Shown here: piece by piece, positions 47,830-57,870 of the stretch
How positions within the stretch are numbered: position 1 is the first letter of the stretch
How the letters are laid out: the number at the start of each line of letters is the position of its first letter
From: Botrytis cinerea B05.10
Lineage: Eukaryota; Ascomycota; Leotiomycetes; Helotiales; Sclerotiniaceae
Assembly: GCF_000143535.2 (NCBI RefSeq)
Contig: NC_037321.1
Coordinates: 1,612,001 to 1,676,000 of the forward strand
Direction of reading: 5' to 3'
DNA length: 64,000 nucleotides
Made by a program: the position numbers and the translations under genes
Notes under the pieces: generated by a model
Databases searched by the model: none
What the model was told of the DNA's origin: nothing
What the model saw: the letters and a program-made list of their open reading frames with translations, nothing else

Positions 47830-49050
47830 TCAATGCCGTCCTTGTTGATCAACCCACTCTTGTACATCTGCCTCGAAGTCCGCACTGTACAACCAGCTCA
47901 ACTCAAATGGCTCTCTCTTCTGGTCTGCCGAATTTCCCGGCAAACGTCTCAAATCAATTTGTTGATTCAATTCCAAAACCTTGCCAACTCTCTTTTGTCG
48001 ATATTCTTGCCAGAATGAAAGTGCATTCTGGGTATCTCCCTTGTCCGACTTTGCAAGTAGCAATGCAAAGATATAAACGTCTTCAAATGCTTGGTTGATA
48101 CCTTGGCCTGCAGAGGGAGGAATTGCATGAGCCGCATCGCCAAGAATAACCACACGTCGATTCTCAGATACCCAGTTATCGAGTTTTGGAACGATATAGA
48201 ATGGCCAAACATTAATCTTGTCGTGGGAAATCTTAGAAACAGCGTTGTGGACGATCTCTGGGAATAGATCATTGTTGCTTTGCAAGAATTTTACACTTTC
48301 TTCCTTGTTGCTAGACAGATCATTCCATCCGGCTCTATCTTTCTCTTCAATGCGTAATTGTTTTCCAATCAATACTTCGGATCCATCTTCCTGCTGAGGA
48401 GCAATCACAAATGCACCCTTTGGGGACATTATAGTGACAGGAATATGATATCCCTCCGGAAGTTGTAATTGAGATGTTGGTACAGCTGCTGTGATTCCAA
48501 CCATTCCCGTGAACTTGGTCTCCAAATCAGGATAGAGATAGCGACGAACAGTAGAATGAATACCATCAGCTCCAATGAGAAGAGGCGCAGTACCAGTCGT
48601 ACCATCAGTGAATTCCCATTCAACCTGTTTGTCGGTTTCCGAAGTGATGTGTGAGAATTTCTTGCCAAAAGTAATGGGGATATCTTGTTCCTTGAACATT
48701 TCAAGTAATTCAGTAATGAGAATGTGTCTGTAGATTCGAAGCGCTGGGAAACCATATTTCTCCTCGGAACCAAATTCTTGAATCTCTACCAATTTCCCAT
48801 CTCCGGCGGTGCGATACTCGAGGTTATCAAAATTGTAACCCTTGTGACGAAGTCTATCATAGACGTTGAGGGCTTTCAAAATTTTGAGAGCATTTGGAGA
48901 AAGCATGACGGCACCTCCGATATTCAAAGGTGCCGGTCGACTTTCGTAAACACGACATTGTATATTGTTTTGTTGGAGGGCGAGAGCGAGAGTCAAACCG
49001 GATAATCCTGATCCGATGATGGCGACTTCTTTAGAGGATGGTGCAGACAT
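47830..49050 (-). CDS. FAD-dependent monooxygenase, single exon
   Basis: Second class A flavoprotein monooxygenase in this block, 406 residues in one uninterrupted exon. Rossmann motif at residues 11-18 (IIGSGLSG) followed by LTLALALQQNNI and a Glu-ended strand (CRVYES). Also seen: GGAVMLSPNALKILKAL, LLIGADGIHSTVRRYLYP (DG motif), and the second FAD motif VVILGDAAHAIPPSAGQG near residue 300. The intron-free structure and different sequence show it is not a recent duplicate of the monooxygenase at 41.6-43.4 kb. It resembles 6-hydroxynicotinate 3-monooxygenase or salicylate hydroxylase types, but substrate cannot be assigned. No signal peptide. It shares strand with the C2H2 regulator 870 bp away. 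Confidence 0.93.
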   Translation of the reverse strand: MSAPSSKEVAIIGSGLSGLTLALALQQNNIQCRVYESRPAPLNIGGAVMLSPNALKILKALNVYDRLRHKGYNFDNLEYRTAGDGKLVEIQEFGSEEKYGFPALRIYRHILITELLEMFKEQDIPITFGKKFSHITSETDKQVEWEFTDGTTGTAPLLIGADGIHSTVRRYLYPDLETKFTGMVGITAAVPTSQLQLPEGYHIPVTIMSPKGAFVIAPQQEDGSEVLIGKQLRIEEKDRAGWNDLSSNKEESVKFLQSNNDLFPEIVHNAVSKISHDKINVWPFYIVPKLDNWVSENRRVVILGDAAHAIPPSAGQGINQAFEDVYIFALLLAKSDKGDTQNALSFWQEYRQKRVGKVLELNQQIDLRRLPGNSADQKREPFELSWLYSADFEADVQEWVDQQGRH

Positions 49051-50890
49051 TTTGATTGGCGGGATGCAGAGAATGTTGGTAAAGTCTTTGAAGTGAGTTA
49101 GTTGCGTGGTTTTTGAGGTTATTGATCTTTAAATGAAAGCTGTGTGGACAATATGATACCTTTGGAATGAAGGATATTCACTTGATATATATCTTCTTTC
49201 AATCTGTTGGTGATCCGTCGGCTCACAATATGACCATTCAATGGTATGATATTCATTCACCGAATCATGCACTGCCAGATTAAATCCTCGTGTAAGAATT
49301 CCATCCTACATTCTTGCTGGTTCCTGCATCATCGTGTAAGATTTTTGGACTTTCGGATCCGAGCCGGACTGGTTGTGCGACAGTGAGCATTTCGGCTTGT
49401 TGGTCAATTACGTACATCTAATCCCCGGTGTCTTATGTCCGAACGGCATTTTCATTTGCGCACAAGTCCACCGGTTTGTTCGTCTCACGCACTCAAGAGT
49501 ATATTCTTAACACCGGTTTGTTTGCTTATGAATTTATTTCTGCAATGCAGTGGTCCGATATATTCAAACATACTGGGCTCTTCCATCTAACTTTGTTCCC
49601 TTGTGTATAAATAAATAAAAAATAGGCCATCATGGCATGTAGGCGTTTCCAATCGCCCAGACATCCTGTTGACAGTGAGAGATTCTTGATTATCTTCGGT
49701 ATATTTGATACTTAAATTTCATTCACAGCGTCAAGCCGTCCATAATCACCAAACATCATGTCAGATAGACCAAGAAGCACGCAACCACGACACGATCTGG
49801 GCCAAAGAACTCTTCCAAGACAGTCGGCTATCCATTCAGACATAGCTACCAAGATGTAAGGATAGAAGAAGAGACCTCGCCACTCCTGCTTTATTTGAAC
49901 CAAGAGCGGTGGAGGATAAAATCAACTGCCCTCACATCTTCAGGTAAATATCAGAAACGAAACAGGCCATCAAAGAGCTTCCATCCGGCATTAGTTCGTG
50001 AAACGATACTCGCAATCAGACCAGCATTCGATTGAAAGTTTCATGATCTGAGAAAACAACAAAAGGATGTAAAAGGCAATCCCAAAGTTCAAATCCGGCT
50101 CATACATCAAAACTATTGCGATGAGGTTCTACAACAGCAATACCAATCTGCGTATACTGGAAGATCGAGATATTACCCACAAATAGCAACGAAGTGAAGA
50201 AGAGGCGCCAAATTCCAAATATATATTGATATCCTCAAGAGTGTATGAGGCGAAGCTACGTCGCCATAATATTTGGTCTTCATAAGGCCAAATCATCAGT
50301 CCGAAAATGAGATGAGTCTATCTCAACCCTTCATCAAGCAGCCCCTAATACAAAACATGATAGACATGAATAGATCAGGTAAGATGGAGTCTATTTTCGC
50401 AAAATAGCAAGAGAGCAAGAGATTAGACGAATTATGTCATTCCGACCTGCAATTTCAACAATTGATCGCTTCTTGATTCGCTATAGCCTTTCCAGACTTT
50501 CAACTCAATTGAAAGATTCGATGGTTTTAGATGAATCAACTACTCCTTAAATCATCCGTACAAAACATTAAAGAAAGGTCTTGCTGTCCCACAAATTCAA
50601 AACCGTCGCTTTCTCCTTGAACCGCATCTCACCCGGTATTTCACGAGGAATGCGAAAAGGTTCCGGAAGAAAGTTACGCTGCTGACTACTTTCCTATGAA
50701 ATGCAGTCAGGTGAACGAAAGACAAGTCAGAGATGATCATAGTCAATATCATTTAAATAGAGACTTTTTCTTCGACAGATGGACGATAATCCTAATATCT
50801 TCCTTCCTTCCTCCATCTTTATTCACATCCGCCTGTCAAAAAACACCTTCCCCCGCCCCCCTTACCCCATCCAACGCACAAGCAATCAAA
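49051..50890. other. Divergent intergenic region
   Basis: This holds 1.8 kb between the single-exon monooxygenase (minus) and the alpha/beta hydrolase (plus). No gene, RNA or clear repeat recognised. Short frames at 49428 and 49712 lack features. Confidence 0.5.
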
Positions 50891-51670
50891 ATGTCCAAAC
50901 CAACACTCGTATTTGTTCCTGGGGCATGGCACCGTGCCGAAATCTGGGAGAAAGTGACTTCACTCCTAGAACAACAGCAACAACCATACAAATGTATCCC
51001 CATAGAACTCCCCTCGACAGGCGGAGACGCCACGATAGGTATCAACGACGACATCACAGCGGTACGAAACGTGATATTGTCCGAGACCAAACACGGACGC
51101 GATGTGATACTAGTTGTGCATTCGTACGGCGGGGCCGTCGGTCAAAGTGCAGTCAAAGGTCTCACGCGTCGCTACCCAGATGATCTCTCATCCGCCGATG
51201 AGAAGCCAACTGACCATGTGATAGGACTCATTATGACCGCATGCGGATTCGCACAAATGGGATCAAGTTTTCTCGATGCGATTGGTGGGAGTCCTCCACC
51301 ACTATGGAGATTCGACGATAGCGGATTTGCGGTATTACAACTTCCGGCGCGAGAATCGTTTTATCATGATCTGACGGAAGGAGAAGGTGAGTATTGGGTG
51401 AGCAGGTTGAGGAAACAGTCACAGAGGGTTTTGAAGGAGGGCGGGGAGTGGGTGTATGATGGGTGGATGGATGTGCCGGTTTGGTATTTGATGACGATGG
51501 ATGATAGGACGTTTCCGGTTGAGGCGCAAGAGATTTTTGCGAAGATGGCGAGGGGTGCCGGGGCTAATGTCACGGTTAGAGAGGTTGTGAGTAGTCATTC
51601 GCCGATGCTGAGTCGACCGAAAGAGACGATGGAATTTATTGTAGAAGCGGCGGTTTCACTGGCTCAATGA
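50891..51670 (+). CDS. Alpha/beta hydrolase (esterase-like)
   Basis: Small cytosolic alpha/beta hydrolase of 259 residues in one exon. The N-terminus reads MSKPTLVFVPGAWH, with the HG-type oxyanion region replaced by PGAWH as in plant methylesterase-like and fungal relatives. Nucleophile Ser78 lies in VVHSYGGAVG, the acid is in YLMTMDDRTFP, and the histidine is in VSSHSPMLSRP, so the triad is complete. The internal ATG at 50891 (context TCAAAATG) was chosen over an upstream in-frame one because the fold begins directly after it and the extension is hydrophobic-basic with no counterpart in the family. Substrate unknown; it could act on ester or lactone products of the neighbouring monooxygenases, which is inference. 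Confidence 0.9.
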   Translation: MSKPTLVFVPGAWHRAEIWEKVTSLLEQQQQPYKCIPIELPSTGGDATIGINDDITAVRNVILSETKHGRDVILVVHSYGGAVGQSAVKGLTRRYPDDLSSADEKPTDHVIGLIMTACGFAQMGSSFLDAIGGSPPPLWRFDDSGFAVLQLPARESFYHDLTEGEGEYWVSRLRKQSQRVLKEGGEWVYDGWMDVPVWYLMTMDDRTFPVEAQEIFAKMARGAGANVTVREVVSSHSPMLSRPKETMEFIVEAAVSLAQ

Positions 51671-52210
51671 TTTGATGGATCTTCGGTCGGCAGGCTGTTA
51701 CTGCGTTTTCGAAACGATGGGAAAAGAATTGTCATATTGTAGTGGTAAAAATCTCAGCTTGATTCACCAAAAATACTTCAATACTTGAATCGTTTCTCAT
51801 TGTCTCAATGTGTCATACACAATGCCTTTCATTCTGATGCTCATCACTACCAAATAGCCTAGCACATTCAAAACACATCGAAGCCTTTAGGAACGAATGA
51901 AACCGACAATAAAAGGCCGAGCCATGCAACAAAATCGTAACGGTTTGCAAGAAATGTGTCCGTTGGAAAATCACGTGTGCCATTTAGTCTAAGTCGACAC
52001 TACGAAAGTAGCTCCAGAACTAAGGAGGGTTTACGATGATAAACCTACACAATAACGAGGGATATACTCTAAAAATATTTGTATATACTAGTACTCCATA
52101 CCTTGAAATCCACAAATTCCAAACAACTATAAGAAAAACTTCCATCACACTCTACAAAACTCTCAACGATAACTTATAATCACATACCAACCTCCAATAC
52201 TCTACTCACC
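51671..52210. other. Intergenic spacer
   Basis: This 540-bp region is between two same-strand genes. A lone TGCAACAAAA word occurs near 51925 but without the flanks of the repeat family at 12.4 kb. A CACGTG box lies near 51973. Confidence 0.5.
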
Positions 52211-53089
52211 ATGTCCAGAATTCCTACACGAGCGATGATTATCTCCGACGCTCACGAACATTCTCTCAATAGAGCGAACATGCCCGAGGTTGACGTTCTC
52301 CTCCATACTGGCGATTCAACTAATTTTGGCGAATTGGAGGCCTTGAAAGACTCTTTCAAGATGATGAGCACTATTGAAGCCGAGTTAAAATTAGTTATTG
52401 CTGGAAATCATGACATAACTCTTGATAAGCAAAATAGGGCAGAAAACATGTCTGACGATGAATATTCGGAGTATCACCAGTCTGCCCTCGACATCATGAC
52501 GGGTCAATCAGCGAAAGACGCCAGGGTTACTTATCTTACGGAAGGTACCCGTACGTTCTCACTTAAGAATAGTGCTAAATTCACAGTATATGCCTCACCC
52601 TACACTTGTGGGTCCATGGGCTTTCAATATAAGATAAACGAAGATCGCTTCAACAACGCAACTCAAGTCGCCCCAGGCCAAATTTCAATTGCCACCAATC
52701 CTATCCCCGAAGGTGTCGATATCGTCATGACTCATGGTCCTCCACATACGATACTCGACCAAGTTGATGGCTCTCACAAAGGCCGTCGTAACCTCCTTCG
52801 TGCAGTCGGCCGCGTTCGGCCACTGATGCACTGCTTTGGACACATTCATGAAGGAAGCGGTGCAAATCTTGTAACATGGAAACCTGATGGTAGCGTAAAG
52901 GACCCATCATCAGCTACACCGATGGAGACAGAACAAATCAACGAGTATCCGTATACAAATGTGTGGCCAATCCAATCTGGAAAGCAAACTCTCATGGTAA
53001 ATACGGCAATCATGATGAACACTGCGAAGGGAATGCGTCCAAATTACAAGCCCTTCGTAGTATCACTCGATCTGCCTTGCCACCATTGA
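52211..53089 (+). CDS. Calcineurin-like metallophosphoesterase
   Basis: Predicted phosphoesterase of the MPPED/UPF0046-like branch, 292 residues, single exon. The metal-binding motifs appear in order: Asp13 and His15 in IISDAHEH, LLHTGDSTNFGE, the GNHD box in VIAGNHDITLD, then MTHGPPHTILD and CFGHIHEGSGANL. All expected metal ligands are present. The first motif is DAH rather than the commoner DTH. No signal peptide or membrane segment; probably cytosolic. Substrate is unknown; relatives hydrolyse cyclic nucleotides weakly or other phosphodiesters. It begins 540 bp after the alpha/beta hydrolase, same strand, with its own ATG context (CTCACCATG). Confidence 0.92.
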   Translation: MSRIPTRAMIISDAHEHSLNRANMPEVDVLLHTGDSTNFGELEALKDSFKMMSTIEAELKLVIAGNHDITLDKQNRAENMSDDEYSEYHQSALDIMTGQSAKDARVTYLTEGTRTFSLKNSAKFTVYASPYTCGSMGFQYKINEDRFNNATQVAPGQISIATNPIPEGVDIVMTHGPPHTILDQVDGSHKGRRNLLRAVGRVRPLMHCFGHIHEGSGANLVTWKPDGSVKDPSSATPMETEQINEYPYTNVWPIQSGKQTLMVNTAIMMNTAKGMRPNYKPFVVSLDLPCHH

Positions 53090-54122
53090 TTTTATATCTA
53101 GTCTTGTCTTTGTCTCTGTATTCCGATGATTTGTGCTAGGTTTGGAAAACTGTAGTCCCGGCGCTTGTGGAAATGTGTTATGGAACTTCGAAATTGTTGA
53201 TTGCGCAGTTAGCAAATCTTACCTACCTTGACGTATTTAATTGTATGTTTAACTCCAGTCGTAATGGTATTTTTATAACATTTTCGTCTCCGAAACCCCA
53301 GAATTGAATCAAGTGGTTTACACCCATGGCCAGTGGTGAACGAAAGTAGTTTCAATATACGGTGCCATGATCCTCCAAGACGTTCCCTCTGGTTCCTTGC
53401 GTACTTGTTCAATTTGAAGCTTCCTCCTAAGGAAAACGCATGCGATTTTCAATCTCAATCGATGCCTTGCGCATATATTGTGGTTAAATCGAAACGTATT
53501 TTTGACTCTGGAAGCTTCTTTGAAGTGCAGAGAGTACGGAACCAGCGATGGAAATGAACATCTTGGATTGTAGCAGGCATTGTAGTCTTAGATATACAGC
53601 ACTTTGTATCTTGGGTATAATAAAACTTGTCGAGATTTGGGTACCTGTGTTGTATTCAAATTTGATCGCAAAGTATGGCTTCCTTCAAAGCGATGCCTTT
53701 CCCCCATATTCATAGTAGGCGTAGGTCGAATGCGCGTGTCCATTTTCTACCGCTGGGCGCAGGAATCCAATTCCTCCAATCCAATCTTTACCAGTGTAAA
53801 ATCTGCTCCTTCTTAGTTACATAACCGCTTCAGAGGTGGCTTGTTGGTCGGGGGTTCAATTTGCCAATGGTATACTAAACCATACAGTTAGAGTCGGATA
53901 AGCAGCAAGATTGTGCCTTGTCGCACAAATGAAGTGTATAGCAGACCTTGTATAAAATACATGATCACTCTGCAAGTTCCCATCTTGCCTGTCTCCGGGC
54001 AATCAACTGAAAATAGTAGTCGTGAGACTCAAAAGTGTCTGCGACACAGACAGTAGTGAGAGCCCGCGGAGAATTGTCGCTAGATTCTCTACGCATCAGA
54101 AATAATATATTTTTGCTTTGAT

Positions 54123-54542
54123 TTAACAATTTGCTTGAGAAGGTTGTGTAGTGGCATTTACCATGATAGGTGTAATTTTTCTAGCAGCAAATCCCCAATT
54201 GTGATCCTTCTTGGCCCAAAAACAACGAATATATTCACTTCTCTTCAACCATTCCTCTCTCATGTATTGTGGATTGAACTGCTGGTAGCAAGTTACCGGC
54301 GCATACACAATAAAAGAATGTAATCTTTGCCGCAGGTGTTTTTCGATACTAATAAAGAGGCTTGTTGTTGCGATCAATCCATAGATTCGTGTGCGCGAGA
54401 AATAAATAGATAGCTTGCAGGACAAGTGCTTGTTTTGAGCTTCTGGATTTCGAGGTGGTGTCACACTCTCGGTCGCGAGGCTCTCTTTTTTCATGGCATA
54501 ACAACACCTTTCAGTATTGTTGATCGAAATTGAGATATTCAT
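54123..54542 (-). CDS. Orphan open reading frame, 139 residues
   Basis: No family recognised. The frame stays open for more than 500 nt when extended upstream, longer than most chance frames here. From the first ATG it reads MNISISINNTERCCYAMKK and ends TTQPSQANC. It is rich in Arg, Lys, Ser and Ile with no signal peptide, membrane segment or motif. No splice-supported partner exon was found. It could be a remnant of a decayed gene or chance; low confidence. Confidence 0.22.
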   Translation of the reverse strand: MNISISINNTERCCYAMKKESLATESVTPPRNPEAQNKHLSCKLSIYFSRTRIYGLIATTSLFISIEKHLRQRLHSFIVYAPVTCYQQFNPQYMREEWLKRSEYIRCFWAKKDHNWGFAARKITPIMVNATTQPSQANC

Positions 54543-55023
54543 AAAGTAGATCTTGTTCTCGTTCCCTCTTGTGCCCGCCAGTAACTTTGGAGATCGCCTG
54601 CGGGTAGAATCCGAATCACCAGAATTCGTGCTAACATCACTGCAAACCAAATTTCCCGTAGAAGGCGTCTTAAAAGACCTGGCGCATATAACTGTAGTTG
54701 AACTGAATCTATGTTCGAATTTTCAGAGTCTTAGCACCATTGTCGATGTTGTAATCTTAAATTCCATTTTCGCTGATGTTGAAAGTCGTCAAAATGGTTG
54801 TCGCACAGTAGCCCAACGAAACGGCGATCTTAATAACTCCAAAACTTGATCTTAGAACTTGACTAAAGTTCGTCATAATACTAAGAGGTATCTCTCCAAG
54901 GTATATTAAAAGTTTTAAGAACTTCTACCGCGCGGAAGTCTCAAAATCCCCAAATGAATGTTTTTGAAGTATTTTTTGACCAATAGCAGGCCTTCCACGT
55001 GATGAGTTTTGACTGACAAAACG

Positions 55024-55075
55024 TTTTGTTGCACGTCTATGGGCCTTTCTGAAATTGGGGCTTTTTGGAAAAATT
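55024..55075. repeat. Distant copy of the TTTTGTTGCA repeat, right-end type
   Basis: Reads TTTTGTTGCACGTC followed by TATGGGCC and GAAATTGGGGCTTTTT. The same order (core, then a C/T-rich word, then AAATGGGGCT) follows copy A at 12507, so homology extends about 40 bp beyond the core. Confidence 0.55.
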
Positions 55076-56830
55076 ACAATTTTTTTGCAGATTTACACGG
55101 CTCTCGATTGCGCAAATTCAGGAAAACTATCGACGTTCAAATCTGACAAGAATTGGTCGTGGTGTAGATGGTTTTCGTTTTTGATGGTTTTGACGTTGGG
55201 TCGTTTACTTCCTCCCAAATTCTTCGTCTGATATCACTTCAAATTCACTTTCATGACCCGATTCGGTCTTCCTCGGTATGATCTATCCCGTAAGGGTTTC
55301 AAGTTCGGGAATGGGTAAACTAATGTCGACGTCACTCATATCAAGACTCGCTGCCCAAGATACCACCCAAATTTCATCTGTTCAGACTTCACTCCTCTTA
55401 GGCAAGTGAATGCTTTGTTGTGGTCGAGGAGCTCTCGATTATTACAACCACTAGCATAATGAGTATATCCAGGTTATCACATTCTATCCTACATGCATGC
55501 CGTGCTTTATGTGCTTCAAATCTGTTCTCATGGCTACGATGTTTTGGCTTAGATAAATGAACCTAGGAATACAAATGCATGCACACACACACTCTCTCTC
55601 TCTGTTCTTGGATACTAAATACTTAAGGGTATTATTTGAATCATTCTAGGAAAAATCACCAAGGACCACAGTGTCACCTCCTGGATCAATTCGGTAGGAA
55701 CAGTTCTCGCAATATCCTAAGGCTTAACCAGAGCGGGCTGTGCAAGAAGTACGAAATGTTCCTGCGAAGAAACCTGGAATGGAACAGACGTTGACCAAAG
55801 ATCGAAGAGAATATTTGCCGTGAAGAACTGTCCAAGAAATCCGTGGTCGTCAAAAGGCTTATCAAGCCTACCTATATGCTTCAGGGCAGTCCAATGCGAG
55901 AAATCTCATGGTGGACTTCCTGTAATATATCCCTTTAGATTCGAAACATTATTGTACTGATGAATCGCATGTCCCGTTTCCCTTCTGTAGATAAATTTAA
56001 GTTGTGGATGTGAAATCTGTCGCCTACCACCTGAAGAGTGTCGTTTCAACTGTCGTTGTTGAGGACTACTAATTGTTGGAATGAAGGTGGTGACATTGTA
56101 TCTTTGTTATTATCTATATTTTCGACTTCGAAGCATCACATTGTGAAGATCAGGTCGATGCTGATTGTTGTGCCACTGATTCAAATATGAAGAGCCAATC
56201 ACCTGGTGTAGAGGCGGTAGAGAAGATCCTATGCCATCAGATGGAGCTTGATAGTGTGAAGTTGAAATCTGAATGGCCAAACCTCTCAATAAACACTTAC
56301 TGTTAGAAACAACACTATCTGCTTCACTTAACTTATTTGTATGAGATTTTTTCCATCTCCAGCTCATTCATTAACAGAAATTTTCCACATTTCACAACCT
56401 CCAATACTTAATGCCTATTATCATTTGTCGCTGCTCGCAAAGACAAGTACATTTAAGTGCCGCGAGAGAGACACTGCTAATTCTCATAGAACCAAGAAGC
56501 GAAGCTTAAAACAAGTCAGGAGGAAATAGAGGTTTGTGACATCTTTTTTATTGTCTTTGATCTATATACAATACAAAATGGTCGAACTAACAGGATTTTG
56601 AAGTAATCTCGTTGAAGAAAAGAAAGGGCCTATAGACCTACCGGGCTAATGATGATTCCATGGAATCTGCAAATACACTACAGCCTATGGGCTTATATTT
56701 GATGAAAATGGTAACAAAAAGACTCTATAGAGTCAAACCTATACTTAGGTGGTGACTTACAAGCACAGAAACAATGGCCTATTGGCTAGAATATAATGAA
56801 CATAGAAAAGAAAACATATGATGCCCGAAC

Positions 56831-57870
56831 CTATAGGTTATAATATAGAGCAGTGAGTGAGATCCAATCAGACCATCTCATCTCTCCACAAAGCCATTGC
56901 CCTTGCGGGTGATTTTTGGTGGAGTGTTCATTCTCGTCTTCGCTGTCTTCTCCATGCGACGATGAAGAGTCCGAAGCTCGAGATTCGAGAATCACCGATT
57001 TCTTCAGGGACAATATCATATCTCTGTCCATTGAAATGATGCCATTTCGGGATTTGAAGGCCTTTCTTCTAGCATCATAGACCTTACGATATTCCTTAGT
57101 CGAAGATAGCAAGAGATCAATCTTGATACCGTCTTGTTCTTCGAGATATTGATTCCATGCATCGCCAATGGCTTCAAGATCCCGGTTGGAAACTCCCAAC
57201 TGTATAGTCTTTGACTTAGTGAATCTGCCAACACAATCTTCGATATTTCCGAGAAATTAACAATGATCTGAAAATTAATCTAGAACTCTTTCATTGGACA
57301 ATGTCTGAATTTCTGTGAACAAGTCAGAGTCCAATGAACCCTCGAGCTTCCCCAGAAGCCTGGATTTTCTCGAAGCATTTGTATAATACCCCGGGTCTTG
57401 GCGATATTGTTGACCTAACCTGTGCCATGTGGCCAGTTGGATGGCATGAAGAAGAAGTAAAATATTCCGATGAAAAATTGGACATATGACCGAGGAAGTT
57501 AATTCGGTGATGAAGTAATCGCTCCAGTTGGTGTTTGGAATCTTTGAACCATTGCTACCATTTATCTCATGATTGTCGAGATATCAACGCATTCTCCATG
57601 TGGAATCAATTCTTATGGTATAATGCTGTGGATCTCCAGACATCTTTTCCAAAGATCTTCTTCTACATTGGTCGTTCTTTGAAGAAATACTTCATCATCT
57701 GCAGACCACGATGATGGTGAATGAATTGATCGAATGGACCCAGTAGCATCGTTTAAGTCATCCGAATTGAATTGAGATTGAGCATTTGCTCGTTTTGATG
57801 TAAGTGCGCCATCGAAAGACGTGCTGGATGCCTTTCGACGTTTTCGATTTGGAGCTGGAGTTGGCGGCAT
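56831..57870 (-). pseudogene. Decayed gene encoding a fungal protein of unrecognised family
   Basis: Three open pieces in order on the minus strand look like one protein. Piece one, 57870-57613, begins MPPTPAPNRKRRKASSTSF and carries SIRSIHSPSSWSADDEVFLQ and EEDLWKRCLEIHSIIP before a TAA. Piece two, about 57590-57285 and in another frame, has FITELTSSVICPIFHRNILL and LATWHRLGQQYRQDPGYY. Piece three, about 57220-56831, has GVSNRDLEAIGDAWNQYLEE and an acidic, Ser-rich tail. No GT-AG introns were found that join them in frame. Stops between pieces are TAA where CAA would continue. Family and function are not recognised. I judge it a pseudogene, though unusual splicing is not excluded. Confidence 0.45.

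Larger units (their letters stand above)
53090..56830. other. Gene-poor region with repeat copy
   Basis: This holds 3.7 kb with no gene of recognised family. It contains an orphan frame at 54123-54542, an overlapping opposite frame at 54553-54849, the distant repeat copy near 55024 and a CA/CT microsatellite near 55580-55602. Decayed coding sequence is possible throughout. Confidence 0.5.

Noticed and set aside
51920..51935. TGCAACAAAA word as another repeat copy
   Set aside because: Only the core matches; neither the GATAT start nor flanking words are present.
53845..53870. GGGTTCAATTT as a tRNA T-arm
   Set aside because: No acceptor stem, D-arm or anticodon stem could be folded around it; similar isolated TTCAAAT words elsewhere also failed.
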